Below are positions 33,168 to 42,310 of a stretch of DNA of 64,000 bases, piece after piece; the stretch's first letter is position 1, and the number at the start of each line of letters is the position of its first letter. The notes below the pieces were generated by a model, which was not told the origin of the DNA, made no database searches, and saw only the letters and a list, made by a program, of their open reading frames with translations. Source of the stretch: an uncultured Armatimonadota bacterium (GTDB taxonomy: Bacteria > Armatimonadota > Fimbriimonadia > Fimbriimonadales > Fimbriimonadaceae); NCBI GenBank assembly GCA_903927345.1, contig CAIYMO010000055.1, positions 1 to 64,000 on the forward strand, read 5' to 3'. Both the position numbers and the translations under genes were made by a program.

Positions 33168-33410
33168 ATGCGGTTCTTGACTTCACTTGGTTTCGTTTCG
33201 GTGCTTGCGCTTGGCCTTTTGGGTTGTGGCAGCGAGCCTCCGGTCGTTGAAGGTGATAATCCTGCTGCGAAGGATGCTGTTACGGCAGATCCAGTGGCTG
33301 CAGGGCGTGGTGATCACGTTCGCGAAAATAACAATGCCGTTGGTGCAGGTCGGGGTGCTTCGGCGCCGGTTCCACCTCCAACTGATGATTCGCTTACTCA
33401 AGCGAAGTAA
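33168..33410 (+). CDS. Small lipoprotein
   Basis: The 80-residue protein has a lipobox signal: FVSVLALGLLGCGSEPP, lipidated Cys about residue 20. The mature part is low-complexity (Gly, Ala, Pro, Asn). It starts 1 bp after the prepilin stop codon, so the two are cotranslated; it may be an accessory of that prepilin. Confidence 0.75.
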   Translation: MRFLTSLGFVSVLALGLLGCGSEPPVVEGDNPAAKDAVTADPVAAGRGDHVRENNNAVGAGRGASAPVPPPTDDSLTQAK

Positions 33411-33419
33411 CTGCAATCT

Positions 33420-33460
33420 GCCCCAATCCGCTCTTCGAGCTTCAGGATTGGGGCATTTTT
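33420..33460 (+). terminator. Terminator after lipoprotein gene
   Basis: GCCCCAATCC (33420-33429) pairs with GGATTGGGGC (33445-33454), followed by ATTTTTG. Confidence 0.85.
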
Positions 33461-33502
33461 GTTTGTCCTTCTCCGTCGCTGAGGGGTAAATTGTAAGTTC
33501 AA

Positions 33503-34807
33503 ATGGCCGAGTATAAGCTCCTCCTTAAGCACAGCGACGACCCTGCAACCCAAACCTTGGCAGGGTACAAGAAAGCTGGCGGTTACTCAGGCCTTGCCAA
33601 GGCACTCAAAATGGAGCGCCAGGCGGTCATCGACGAAGTGAAGACTTCCGGTCTTCGTGGTCGAGGTGGTGCTGGATTCCCAAGTTGGATCAAATGGAAC
33701 GGTCTTCCAAAAGAGAAGGTCAAGCCGCACTACGTTCTTTGTAACGCGGACGAGGGAGAGCCAGGAACCTTTAAGGACAAGATGCTGATGGAGACGGCTC
33801 CGTTCCAGCTCATCGAAGGGATGACGATTGCTGGGTTTGCAGTCCAGGGCGATGTCGGATACATCTATATCCGAGGCGAATTCATCGACGCAGCCAAGGC
33901 ACTTCGCAAGGCAATTGATGAGGCTTACGCGAATAACCTGCTCGGCAAGAACATTCTTGGAACAGATTTTAGTTACGACCTGCACATCCACTTGGGTGCC
34001 GGATCGTACGAGTGTGGCGAAGAGTCGGCTCTTATGTCGTCGCTTATGGGCGAGCGGGGAATGCCTCGACTCAAATTCCCACACGCACCACTTCCTACGG
34101 TCAGCGGCGTTTGGGAGCGACCGACGCTGATCAACAACGTTGAGAGCTACTCGTGCGTCCCGCACATTATCGATAAAGGTGGCGAGTGGTACGCGACTCT
34201 CGGAGCTTCGACCAAGAACTCACGCGGAACCAAGATTTTCTCGGTTAGCGGGCACGTTAACAAGCCAGGTAACTACGAGATTGAGTTCGGCACTCCGCTG
34301 AAAGAGTTGTTGGAGATGGCAGGCGGCGTTAAGGGTGGCAAGCTCAAGGCTTGCATCCCAGGCGGATCGTCGATGCCGGTCATCAAGCCGGATGCGGTTG
34401 ATGTCGCGATCATCGGCTATGAGGAAATGGGCGAAGTTAAATCGATGGTTGGCTCTGGTGGATGTATGTTCTTCAATGAGCACACTGACATCGTGATGCT
34501 CGCTTGGCGTACTGCTCACTTCTATGCAAATGAGTCGTGCGGAAAGTGCACCCCTTGCCGAGAAGGGACCCGATGGATGGTTCAGATCATGGACCGAATC
34601 GTTGCCGGAAACGGACAGAAGGGCGATATGGAGCTCCTTACCGAAGTTGCGAATAACGTTGAAGGCCGTTCGTTCTGCGCTTTGGGAGACGCCGCCGCTT
34701 GGCCGATTAAGGCGTTCATTCGGCAGTTCCCAGAAGAATTTGAATATTGGATCGAGCACGGAAAGAGCCCGGTGACTTCGAAAGAAGCGCTGGCGCTTGT
34801 CCCCTGA
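33503..34807 (+). CDS. nuoF: NADH-quinone oxidoreductase subunit F (NuoF)
   Basis: The 434-residue protein is the 51-kDa subunit: GLRGRGGAGFPSWIKW (NADH-binding), NADEGEPGTFKDK (FMN), GAGSYECGEESAL, and the 4Fe-4S site ESCGKCTPCREG with a further Cys in SFCALGDAAAWP. It oxidises NADH and passes electrons to FMN and the Fe-S chain of complex I. A TAAATT box lies 10 nt upstream. A terminator separates it from the nuoE-prepilin-lipoprotein group. Confidence 0.96.
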   Translation: MAEYKLLLKHSDDPATQTLAGYKKAGGYSGLAKALKMERQAVIDEVKTSGLRGRGGAGFPSWIKWNGLPKEKVKPHYVLCNADEGEPGTFKDKMLMETAPFQLIEGMTIAGFAVQGDVGYIYIRGEFIDAAKALRKAIDEAYANNLLGKNILGTDFSYDLHIHLGAGSYECGEESALMSSLMGERGMPRLKFPHAPLPTVSGVWERPTLINNVESYSCVPHIIDKGGEWYATLGASTKNSRGTKIFSVSGHVNKPGNYEIEFGTPLKELLEMAGGVKGGKLKACIPGGSSMPVIKPDAVDVAIIGYEEMGEVKSMVGSGGCMFFNEHTDIVMLAWRTAHFYANESCGKCTPCREGTRWMVQIMDRIVAGNGQKGDMELLTEVANNVEGRSFCALGDAAAWPIKAFIRQFPEEFEYWIEHGKSPVTSKEALALVP

Positions 34808-34850
34808 AGTGACTACGGGTTTCAGAGCATAAATCCTGTATCATAGATTC

Positions 34851-35816
34851 ATGCTCCGCGGTCTCTTTGTACTTGCTTGCGCTTCCGTCGGAATCGCAGG
34901 GATTACGGTTGATCCGTACGCGCTCGGAACTCCGGGTCCAGTCCCTTATCCGAAGTCGAACCCTTACACGGTTGCGAAAGCCGAACTTGGGCGACGGCTC
35001 TTCGAAGAGCGCGCGTTGAGCAAGACACGCCAGACTCCGTGTACCTGGTGCCACAACGAGCCAGCTGGGTTTAGCGATGGTCGAACCGTCAACATTGGCG
35101 ATACGAAAGAGGCGCTGAATCGGCACAGTCCGACCCTTATCGGAGCGGGCTACCAGCCACAGCTGTTTTGGGATGGCCGGGTCAAGACGCTTGAAGAGCA
35201 GGTGCTGATGCCCATTGAGCATCCTAAGGAGATGAACCTTGGTCTTGCGGATCTTCCTGATCGACTTCGCAAGGCGAAGTACGAGGGTCTCTTTGAGCAG
35301 GCCTTTGGCTCGAAAGAGATCACGAAGGAGCGTGTCGCAATGGCCCTTGCCACCTATGTCCGAACGATCACAGAGAATGAAACGCCCTTCGACAAATACG
35401 TGAAAGGTGACAAAGCCGCCTTATCTCCGTTGGCGATTCAGGGCTTAGCTATATTCAAAGGCAAGGGGCAGTGCATCACCTGTCACTCTGGTCCGCACTT
35501 CACACGGGCGACCATTCCTGGCGCTGACCCGTTTGCGAAGACTGGGCTTGCGCCTTCTTACGTCATCGGGGAAGATCACGGACGTGGGGACGTTACCAAG
35601 AACCCGAAGGACAACGACTTTTGGCGGATTCCATCTTTGCGGGGAATCGGTCGAACTGCTCCTTATATGCACAACGGAACGCTAGAGTCGCTCGCTGACG
35701 TGGTTGAGTTCTATGACCGAGGCGGGGATGAGGGCGCTTTGCCAAAGTTGAAGTTGACGAAGCAAGAAAAAGCCGCTCTTGTGGAGTTTTTGGAGAGCGG
35801 AATTACCGGGCAGTGA
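34851..35816 (+). CDS. Dihaem cytochrome c peroxidase/MauG-family protein
   Basis: The 321-residue exported protein (short signal LFVLACASVGIAG) has two haem c sites, CTWCH (64-68) and CITCH (208-212), and family words ELGRRLFEERALSKTRQTPC, PTLIGAGYQPQLFWDGR, ATYVRTI and YMHNGTLESLADVVEFY. It reduces hydrogen peroxide or oxidises a protein partner in the periplasm. Haem attachment would rely on the CcmE/CcmF system encoded at 51135-53902. TATCAT lies 6 nt before the ATG. Confidence 0.92.
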   Translation: MLRGLFVLACASVGIAGITVDPYALGTPGPVPYPKSNPYTVAKAELGRRLFEERALSKTRQTPCTWCHNEPAGFSDGRTVNIGDTKEALNRHSPTLIGAGYQPQLFWDGRVKTLEEQVLMPIEHPKEMNLGLADLPDRLRKAKYEGLFEQAFGSKEITKERVAMALATYVRTITENETPFDKYVKGDKAALSPLAIQGLAIFKGKGQCITCHSGPHFTRATIPGADPFAKTGLAPSYVIGEDHGRGDVTKNPKDNDFWRIPSLRGIGRTAPYMHNGTLESLADVVEFYDRGGDEGALPKLKLTKQEKAALVEFLESGITGQ

Positions 35817-35858
35817 ACAATTGCGGGGGGAGGGTCGTCTACCTATCCTTGTGCCCCC

Positions 35859-37016
35859 ATGCAATATCTGGAAAACATCCCGTGCTGGGGAAATCCTGTC
35901 TTCCCTGAAGCATTAACACAGCTCGACAACGCCCGCGAGACAGGCGCGGAAAGACTTGCTTTGATGGCCGACCACCACGTCGGTTACGGCGTACCTATTG
36001 GCGGCGTCGTTGCCTATCGTCACCGGATTTCTCCGAGTGGTGTTGGTTACGACATTGCCTGCGGAAACAAGGCGGTACGCCTAGACTGCGATGAGCGGAA
36101 AGTCAAAGCCAAAATCAATCCTTTGATGGACGAGATCTTTAAGAAGCTCTCGTTCGGAATGGGGTTGAACAACAACGAAGTCGTGGAGCATGAGCTCTTC
36201 GATGACGACGCTTGGCGTCTTCCGGCCCTGAAAAGCCGAAGACAGAAGGCGCAAAATCAGCTTGGAACCATTGGTGGTGGAAACCATTATGTTGATGTTT
36301 TTGGTGATGAACTTGACCGTATCTGGGTTGGAGTCCACTTTGGATCTCGCGGCCTAGGTCATGGAATTGCTCAGCATTACATGGACATAGCCGCTGCTGA
36401 GGGACAAGTGAGCAACGGCATCAGCTGGCTCTCGACCGAGAAAGACTCGGGAAGGGAGTACATCGAGGCCATGGAGCTTGCCGGTCGATATGCTTATGCG
36501 GGTCGAGATTGGGTCTGCGCTCGGGTCGCCAAGATTCTTGGCGGAACGATTGTTGAGGAGGTGCATAACCACCACAACTTCGCTTGGCGTGAAACCCATG
36601 GTGGGGAAGAGTTCTGGGTCGTCCGAAAGGGCGCGACCCCGGCGTTCCCTGGCCAACTCGGATTCGTCGGAGGCTCGATGGGTGATGATTCTGTGATTCT
36701 GGAAGGAGTTGATTCTCCGGAGTCGCGTGAGGCTCTCTACTCAACGGTTCATGGTGCGGGGCGAGTGATGTCTCGAACTGCTGCCAAGGGCAAGCGAGGC
36801 GAGGCTGGACGCGTCACCAAAGAGATGATGTCGAAGTGGGTCAAAGATCGCGGAGTTGTGGTTCGCGGAGGCGATGTGGACGAAGCTCCACACGTCTACA
36901 AACGACTGCACCGCGTGCTTGAGCACCACTCCGAAACCATTCGAATCCGCCATACGTTGCGACCCCTCGGCGTAGCAATGGCAGGAGCCGATGTAAAAGA
37001 CCCATTTAAGGACTGA
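35859..37016 (+). CDS. rtcB: RNA-splicing ligase RtcB
   Basis: The 385-residue protein has the RtcB landmarks: SGVGYDIACGN with metal ligands Asp65 and Cys68, GGGNHY (139-144), HFGSRGLGH, HNHHN (236-240) and VHGAGRVMSR (297-306). RtcB joins 2',3'-cyclic phosphate or 3'-phosphate RNA ends to 5'-OH ends with GTP, acting in RNA repair. No RtcA or archease is next to it, but a 2',3'-cyclic phosphodiesterase homologue (thpR) is encoded at 45941. Confidence 0.93.
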   Translation: MQYLENIPCWGNPVFPEALTQLDNARETGAERLALMADHHVGYGVPIGGVVAYRHRISPSGVGYDIACGNKAVRLDCDERKVKAKINPLMDEIFKKLSFGMGLNNNEVVEHELFDDDAWRLPALKSRRQKAQNQLGTIGGGNHYVDVFGDELDRIWVGVHFGSRGLGHGIAQHYMDIAAAEGQVSNGISWLSTEKDSGREYIEAMELAGRYAYAGRDWVCARVAKILGGTIVEEVHNHHNFAWRETHGGEEFWVVRKGATPAFPGQLGFVGGSMGDDSVILEGVDSPESREALYSTVHGAGRVMSRTAAKGKRGEAGRVTKEMMSKWVKDRGVVVRGGDVDEAPHVYKRLHRVLEHHSETIRIRHTLRPLGVAMAGADVKDPFKD

Positions 37017-37035
37017 AAAAGAGACTAGCTTGCGA

Positions 37036-37041
37036 TATAAT
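37036..37041 (+). promoter_or_regulatory. -10 box TATAAT of the subtilase gene
   Basis: A perfect TATAAT. Transcription would start at about 37048. The upstream ATG at 37040 lies inside the box, so it cannot be the start; this supports the ATG at 37076, preceded by GGGAGGGG. Confidence 0.6.
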
Positions 37042-37075
37042 GCGAGTTAGTCTCCTTCGGGAGGGGTCGTTGTTG

Positions 37076-38776
37076 ATGTACAAGAGGTCTTTATTAGTTT
37101 CCCTTGCCGTGCTCGGGCTGGCGTCAGTCAGCTTTGGTCAGTTCACTCAAGTTAAGGGTGTGCGCGAATTCACCGGTCAGTTGATCGTGCGGCCAAAACA
37201 GGTCAGCAACCTGATGGATTCAGGCGTTAGCTTCGACCAGATCCGACTCCGACGAACGCGTGCTCGCAGCCGCGTTGCTCCAATGATTTTCCGCTACATT
37301 CCTCAGACTGATGAGTATGTGGTCCGCGTCCCAATCGGAGCCAACGAGAACATGTACGCTTCGTCGTTGCTTGCAACAGGCGACTACGAGTATGCCCATC
37401 CAAACTGGCGACTCTTCCCAACTGCTACTCCCGACGACCCACGTTATGCTCAACAGTGGCACCACCCGGTCATCGGCTCGCCTTTGGCTTGGAACCTCTG
37501 GACTGGTAGCTCGACGCGCACAATTGCTTTCTGCGACACTGGGATTAAGACCTCCCACGAGGACCTGAAGAACCTCCGTGTTCCTGGCTACAACTCGGAA
37601 GACAAGCTTGCTGAGTCGGCTGGCGGTCTGGTTGAGGACATCAACGGTCACGGAACCCACGTTTCGGGTTGCGGAGCCGCCCAGGGGAACAACGGCATCG
37701 GAGTCTCTGGTGTGGGTTGGAACTTCAAGGTGATGCACTGCCGAGTTACGAACTCAACCGGTGGTGGCGCCTCTCTCGACAACCTCATGGACGCTGCACG
37801 ATGGGCGATCGAGCATGGTGCGAAGACCGCAAGTGTCTCCTACTCTGGAGTTGACGCCGATATGATCGGAACCACTGGTACTTACATCAAGTCGATTGGT
37901 GGTTTGATGCTTTACGCCGCTGGTAACGACAACCGAGACCTGAGCGGTTTCCGACACGCAGATACGATCGTAGTTGGTGCTTCGACCGAAACCGATGGTA
38001 AAGCAGGATTCTCCGCATACGGACGAGGGTGCACCTTGTTCGCTCCTGGTCAGAACATCCTGAGCACGACGATGGACGGTGGTTACGGTTTTGCAAGTGG
38101 AACCTCGATGGCAACGCCCGTTGCAAACGGTGCGTTGGCGACCATTTGGTCGGTCAACCCTGACCTGACTCCTAACGAAGTCAGTGACATCTTCTACTCG
38201 ACCTGCGACAACATTGGGCCGTCTTCGATCTTTGGATACGGACGAATCAACGTTTACAAGGGTGTGAACCTTGCCTTGGCAACCTTGGCGAAGGATGCCA
38301 CCGTTACAGCGGTTGCGCCGGTCTACGGAACCCACTCTGGTGGTGGTTTGAGCGACGTTAAGGACTCGAGCCTTGTCAGCTCCTATAACGTTCGTGGTCG
38401 AATCCAGGCCGGTGTTGGTCCGGTTGCTTCGGCTTCGGTCACCGGTACGATTCCTGCGGTCGCTTCTGAGCTTCGAACGGTTTCGTTCACCGCTGCGTTC
38501 AACTCTGACTCGCTGGCTGCGACGACCGTATTCGTATATGTATGGAACAATGCTACTTCGGCTTGGGAGCTTCAAGGCTCGCGAGGAACCTACGGCGGAG
38601 TGAACAACACGATCGCCTTCTCTGTTCGGTCGAACATCAGTAGCTACGTCAACGCTGGTGGCAACATCAATGTGATGTTCCGAGCGGTTACCCCGGCTCG
38701 CTTGTCACAGAACCTCTCCAACCTCCGGGTTAGCCAGGTCAAGGTTCGATACACCAAGAACCCATCCACTCCCTAG
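37076..38776 (+). CDS. Secreted subtilisin-like serine protease (S8)
   Basis: The 566-residue protein has a signal peptide (SLLVSLAVLGLASVSFG), a propeptide-like segment (TGQLIVRPKQ.., YEYAHPNW) and an S8 catalytic domain with Asp154 (FCDTGIK), His192 (NGHGTHVSG), oxyanion Asn284 (AAGNDN) and Ser344 (SGTSMATPVA). After about residue 400 comes a beta-sandwich domain of some 150 residues (FNSDSLAATTVFVYVWNN). It is a complete exported protease, probably for extracellular protein breakdown. A bidirectional terminator follows. Confidence 0.95.
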   Translation: MYKRSLLVSLAVLGLASVSFGQFTQVKGVREFTGQLIVRPKQVSNLMDSGVSFDQIRLRRTRARSRVAPMIFRYIPQTDEYVVRVPIGANENMYASSLLATGDYEYAHPNWRLFPTATPDDPRYAQQWHHPVIGSPLAWNLWTGSSTRTIAFCDTGIKTSHEDLKNLRVPGYNSEDKLAESAGGLVEDINGHGTHVSGCGAAQGNNGIGVSGVGWNFKVMHCRVTNSTGGGASLDNLMDAARWAIEHGAKTASVSYSGVDADMIGTTGTYIKSIGGLMLYAAGNDNRDLSGFRHADTIVVGASTETDGKAGFSAYGRGCTLFAPGQNILSTTMDGGYGFASGTSMATPVANGALATIWSVNPDLTPNEVSDIFYSTCDNIGPSSIFGYGRINVYKGVNLALATLAKDATVTAVAPVYGTHSGGGLSDVKDSSLVSSYNVRGRIQAGVGPVASASVTGTIPAVASELRTVSFTAAFNSDSLAATTVFVYVWNNATSAWELQGSRGTYGGVNNTIAFSVRSNISSYVNAGGNINVMFRAVTPARLSQNLSNLRVSQVKVRYTKNPSTP

Positions 38777-38794
38777 TTCGGGAGCGTGACTTAC

Positions 38795-38830
38795 AAAAAT
38801 GCCCCATGCTTTGAAGCATGGGGCATTTTT
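38795..38830. terminator. Bidirectional terminator
   Basis: AAAAATGCCCCATGCTT and AAGCATGGGGCATTTTT are exact complements around TG, giving U-tails for both convergent genes. Confidence 0.92.
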
Positions 38831-38833
38831 GTT

Positions 38834-40147
38834 TTACTTGGCGAGGGAGCGGATGATCGATTCCGCTTCTGGGCCGAATTCTGCGAGTCGTCGGTAGAGG
38901 GTTAGCTGGACCATTGCGCGCACCTTGTTGAGGTCCTCGGCATCACCATGTCCGAGTTGGAAGTAGGTGTCTCCCTTGAGGTAGTCGGTGAGGAATCTCA
39001 GGCCGAGCTCAAGCGCGATGACTTGCACTGCGGAGACCATCATTGAGATTTCTTGGCCCGTAACTTCGGTTGCGGTTGAGAGGAAGCCTTCTGCGACGGC
39101 GCGGTACACATCGGTGTCCACGGTGACTTTGTGGAGGTCCGTTTCTTTCTCGCCGGCGACGTTGACGAGCGAGCGGAGCATGTCGCCCCAATCGGCTAGC
39201 CATGTGAACGACATTATTGTGTCGAGGTCGACCAGGGCTTTGACATTACCGGTTGTGGTGTCGAAGAGGAAGTTTTCGATCTTGGTGTCGCCGTGGATCA
39301 GGGTTTGGCGAATTCGACCTTGTGCGATTGCTGTCCACAGGCCCATAGCGAACGGCTCTTGCTCTTGGACGAGAGCGATGTAGGGCGCGAGTTCGGGATC
39401 GTTCTTACGGCGCTCGGCTTCTTCGGCTGAACAGCCGACCAAGAAGTGGGGACCGGTTGACGTTCGGAGGATTGGATCGTCGGGGAGAAGCGCGGCGGCA
39501 TCACCCATCGTTCGATTGCCATTCATCACCGAGTGGAACTGACGGTAGTAGAGTCCGGTGTCTCGGTAGCCAGGGAGAGAGCCTTCTACGCCGGCGGGGT
39601 TGATGGATGATGTTAGATCGGAGTAGATCGCGAGTCCGCGACCCATTTCGCGAGCGAGTCTGAGCTGACCGGCTCGGGCGGAGATTTCTGAGAGGCTCTT
39701 GTAGGATTTCGAATCTGGGATCCGAACCATGAGGCGCCAGACGGACCAGCCGTGTTCGTCTGTGAGATCGAGGAATGACTTTCCTTGGCGGGTTGGGACT
39801 AGCTCGATTGCTTCCCAGCCTTCGATTGGATTGGTCTTCAGGCTTTCTCGTTGAGCGGTGATGGAGCTGACCATGCCGTTCATGACACGGTAGGGCATCG
39901 CGAATACGTCGGAGTTCACCTTTTGGAGAAGATATTCTCGCTCGCCAGCGATGACTTCGTAGGTGTGGAGGTTAATGTTGCCGCGACCGGGGAATGGGGC
40001 GATCTGGAGGTCACCTTCGACAGCGAATTGATGAACAACCCAATTGATGTCAGCTGGTGTGTAGTCTTGGTACGCACCTGTGAGGTGCGACGGTCGATCT
40101 TGGATGACCGCACGGTCACTTGTCAACGTAATTGCCTGATTGTTCAT
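38834..40147 (-). CDS. Aminoglycoside-phosphotransferase-fold kinase (N-acetylhexosamine kinase-like)
   Basis: The 437-residue protein has the APH/choline-kinase core: TLIHGDTKIENFLFD (catalytic Asp and Asn) and ALVDLDTIM (metal Asp), with an N-terminal lobe YEVIAGEREYLLQKVN. Overall layout (LQKVNSDVFAMPYRVM, LYYRQFHSVM) resembles NahK-type N-acetylhexosamine 1-kinases, which phosphorylate GlcNAc/GalNAc at C1. The exact sugar is not certain. It is a single gene, convergent with the subtilase gene. Confidence 0.8.
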   Translation of the reverse strand: MNNQAITLTSDRAVIQDRPSHLTGAYQDYTPADINWVVHQFAVEGDLQIAPFPGRGNINLHTYEVIAGEREYLLQKVNSDVFAMPYRVMNGMVSSITAQRESLKTNPIEGWEAIELVPTRQGKSFLDLTDEHGWSVWRLMVRIPDSKSYKSLSEISARAGQLRLAREMGRGLAIYSDLTSSINPAGVEGSLPGYRDTGLYYRQFHSVMNGNRTMGDAAALLPDDPILRTSTGPHFLVGCSAEEAERRKNDPELAPYIALVQEQEPFAMGLWTAIAQGRIRQTLIHGDTKIENFLFDTTTGNVKALVDLDTIMSFTWLADWGDMLRSLVNVAGEKETDLHKVTVDTDVYRAVAEGFLSTATEVTGQEISMMVSAVQVIALELGLRFLTDYLKGDTYFQLGHGDAEDLNKVRAMVQLTLYRRLAEFGPEAESIIRSLAK

Positions 40148-40227
40148 CCCTAAACCTGAAGGTTAACAAGAATGTTACCACTCGGCGGGTTTTTGTGCGA
40201 ATTTTGACTTTGTGAGTTGATTCCGAT

Positions 40228-41361
40228 TTACGATCCGTTCAGTAGTTGTCGGATGACTGCTTTATACACCTGCTCGGATTGGGTGATTTGGATGGTTTCG
40301 ACGCACTCGTTCGCTGCGTGAATCGTTTTGTTGATGGGGCCGAACTCGCAGACGGGGATGCCGGCGGCGGCGATGAAGCGGGCGTCGGAGGTGCCTCCAC
40401 CCGCGCTGAGCTTGGGTGAACTCCCGGTCGTACTTTGGACGGCGGCGGCTAAGGCTTGGACGAGCTTGGGGTCGTGGGTGATGAACGGTCTTGCACCGTC
40501 GGTCCAGACGACTTCAAGGTTGAGACCGTGCTGGGCGGCAAGGGCGTTGAAGACGGCTTGAATCGAGTCTGGGGTTTGGGTTGGCTGGTATCGGATGTTA
40601 AAGTCGAAATCGAGCAATCCTGGGATTACGTTGTTGGCTCCGGTCCCAGCGTTGATGTTGGCGACTTGGAGGCTGGAGGGATCGAACTCCGGGGTTGCTT
40701 CGTCCCAGTGGTGGTTGGTCAGGGCTTGGAGGAAGGGAAGGACGGTGTGAATCGGATTTTCGGCAAGGTGGGGATAGGCGACATGGCCTTGCTTGCCGAA
40801 CACTTTGACGCGTCCGCTGAGGGATCCGCGTCGACCTACTTTGATCGTGTCGCCGAAGACGTTCTCGCTTGTCGGTTCGCCGACGATGGCGTAGTCGAAA
40901 ATCTCGCCTCGGGCGAGGAGGTGTTGCAGGGCATACCCGGTTCCGTAGGTTCCGACCCCTTCTTCATCGGAGGTGACAAGTAAACAGATTCGTCCAGAGA
41001 AGGATTGATGTTCTTGTACAAAAGCGATCGCGGCAGCGGTCATTGCGGCGAGCGAGCCCTTCATATCGGCCGCGCCTCGGCCGAAGAGGGTGCCGTCGAC
41101 GACGGTTGGTTCGAAGGGGGAAGTGTTCCAAGCGTCAAGCGGTCCGGGTGGGACGACGTCGCAGTGTCCGTTGAACAGAATTGACGGACCTGGGGAACTA
41201 GTGTAAGCGGCGAACAGATTCTCGGTGTCATGCGAGTTGATGAACTCACACTGGAAACCGGCGGCGCCGAGGAGGGACGAAAGTAGGTCCAAACAGCCCG
41301 CTTGATTCGGCGTTACCGAGGCACGCCGAATCAGGTTGATTGCGAGCTGGAGGGCATCCAT
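40228..41361 (-). CDS. dapE: Succinyl-diaminopimelate desuccinylase or related M20 deacylase (DapE/ArgE)
   Basis: The 377-residue M20 metallopeptidase-fold enzyme has FNGHCDVVPPG (first metal His/Asp), GRGAADMKGSLAAM, TSDEEGVGTYGT (catalytic Glu), VGEPTS and C-terminal GGTSDARFIAAAGIPVCEFGP. Residues fit DapE better than ArgE, and the neighbour dapD (TAATG overlap of one base) supports the lysine/diaminopimelate pathway via succinylated intermediates. Confidence 0.88.
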   Translation of the reverse strand: MDALQLAINLIRRASVTPNQAGCLDLLSSLLGAAGFQCEFINSHDTENLFAAYTSSPGPSILFNGHCDVVPPGPLDAWNTSPFEPTVVDGTLFGRGAADMKGSLAAMTAAAIAFVQEHQSFSGRICLLVTSDEEGVGTYGTGYALQHLLARGEIFDYAIVGEPTSENVFGDTIKVGRRGSLSGRVKVFGKQGHVAYPHLAENPIHTVLPFLQALTNHHWDEATPEFDPSSLQVANINAGTGANNVIPGLLDFDFNIRYQPTQTPDSIQAVFNALAAQHGLNLEVVWTDGARPFITHDPKLVQALAAAVQSTTGSSPKLSAGGGTSDARFIAAAGIPVCEFGPINKTIHAANECVETIQITQSEQVYKAVIRQLLNGS

Positions 41362-42188
41362 TAGTCGCGGAGGAGGTCGTTGAGGGCGGTCTTTGCTCGG
41401 GTTTGGGCGTCGACGGTTTTCACGATGACGGCGCAGTAGAGCGAGTGGCTGCCATCTTTGGAGGGCAGCGAGCCAGGAACAACGACCGAGCCGGCAGGGA
41501 TGCGACCGTAGGTGATTTCTCCGGTGGCCCGGTTGAGGATCTTGGTGCTTTGTCCCAGGAAGACGCCCATGGAGAGGACTGAGTTTTCTTCGACGATTAC
41601 GCCTTCGACAACCTCGGACCTTGCCCCAATGAAGCAGTTATCCTCGATGATGACGGGGTTGGCTTGGATTGGCTCCAAAACGCCGCCGATGCCGACGCCG
41701 CCGGAAAGGTGGACGCCTTTGCCGATTTGTGCACACGAGCCAACGGTTGCCCAGGTGTCAATCATCGAGCCATCGTCTACGTATGCGCCAACGTTGACGT
41801 AAGAGGGCATGAGGATGACGTTTCGTCCGATGTAAGCGCCTTTGCGGACGGTTGCGGGAGGGACGACTCGGAAGCCACTGTTTGCAAATTCAGCAGAAGT
41901 GTAGTTCTCGAACTTCAAAGGCACCTTGTCGTAGAAGTGCATCGGTCCGGCTTCGGATACGTGGTTGTTGGAAAGCTTGAATGAGAGCAAAACTGCTTTC
42001 TTGATCCATTGGTGGGTCGTCCACTCTCCGTCGATCTTTTCGCAGACGCGGAGTCGGCCGGAGTCGAGAAGGTGCAAGACGCTTCCGATTGCGTCTTTGA
42101 GTCCGTCGGGATAACTGGACGCGGAGATTGTGTCGCGTTCTTCCCACGCCGCATCAATTTCAGCTTGATAGTTTTGCATTCGGTTCAT
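41361..42188 (-). CDS. dapD: Tetrahydrodipicolinate N-succinyltransferase DapD
   Basis: The 275-residue protein has an N-terminal helical domain and a left-handed beta-helix of hexapeptide repeats ([54 protein letters not shown]). VRKGAYIG and [13 protein letters not shown] are typical DapD. It adds succinate from succinyl-CoA to tetrahydrodipicolinate for DAP and lysine synthesis. A TAAACT box directly abuts the first ATG, so the second ATG at 42179 (MQNYQ) may be the real start. Confidence 0.93.
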   Translation of the reverse strand: MNRMQNYQAEIDAAWEERDTISASSYPDGLKDAIGSVLHLLDSGRLRVCEKIDGEWTTHQWIKKAVLLSFKLSNNHVSEAGPMHFYDKVPLKFENYTSAEFANSGFRVVPPATVRKGAYIGRNVILMPSYVNVGAYVDDGSMIDTWATVGSCAQIGKGVHLSGGVGIGGVLEPIQANPVIIEDNCFIGARSEVVEGVIVEENSVLSMGVFLGQSTKILNRATGEITYGRIPAGSVVVPGSLPSKDGSHSLYCAVIVKTVDAQTRAKTALNDLLRD

Positions 42189-42310
42189 AGTTTAGCCCCT
42201 TGGGCAGAAAATCTCAGGTCGCAGTGGGCAGATATGTCAATCCTGTGGCGTGGTTGCATTCTAATGCTGAAGAAGGAACTTTATCGAACTATCAAGCCTC
42301 TTCTCATCGT

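Noticed and set aside
37040-37075. ATG at 37040 as the start of the subtilase
   Set aside because: It lies within the TATAAT box, upstream of the expected transcript start; the signal peptide begins at 37076.
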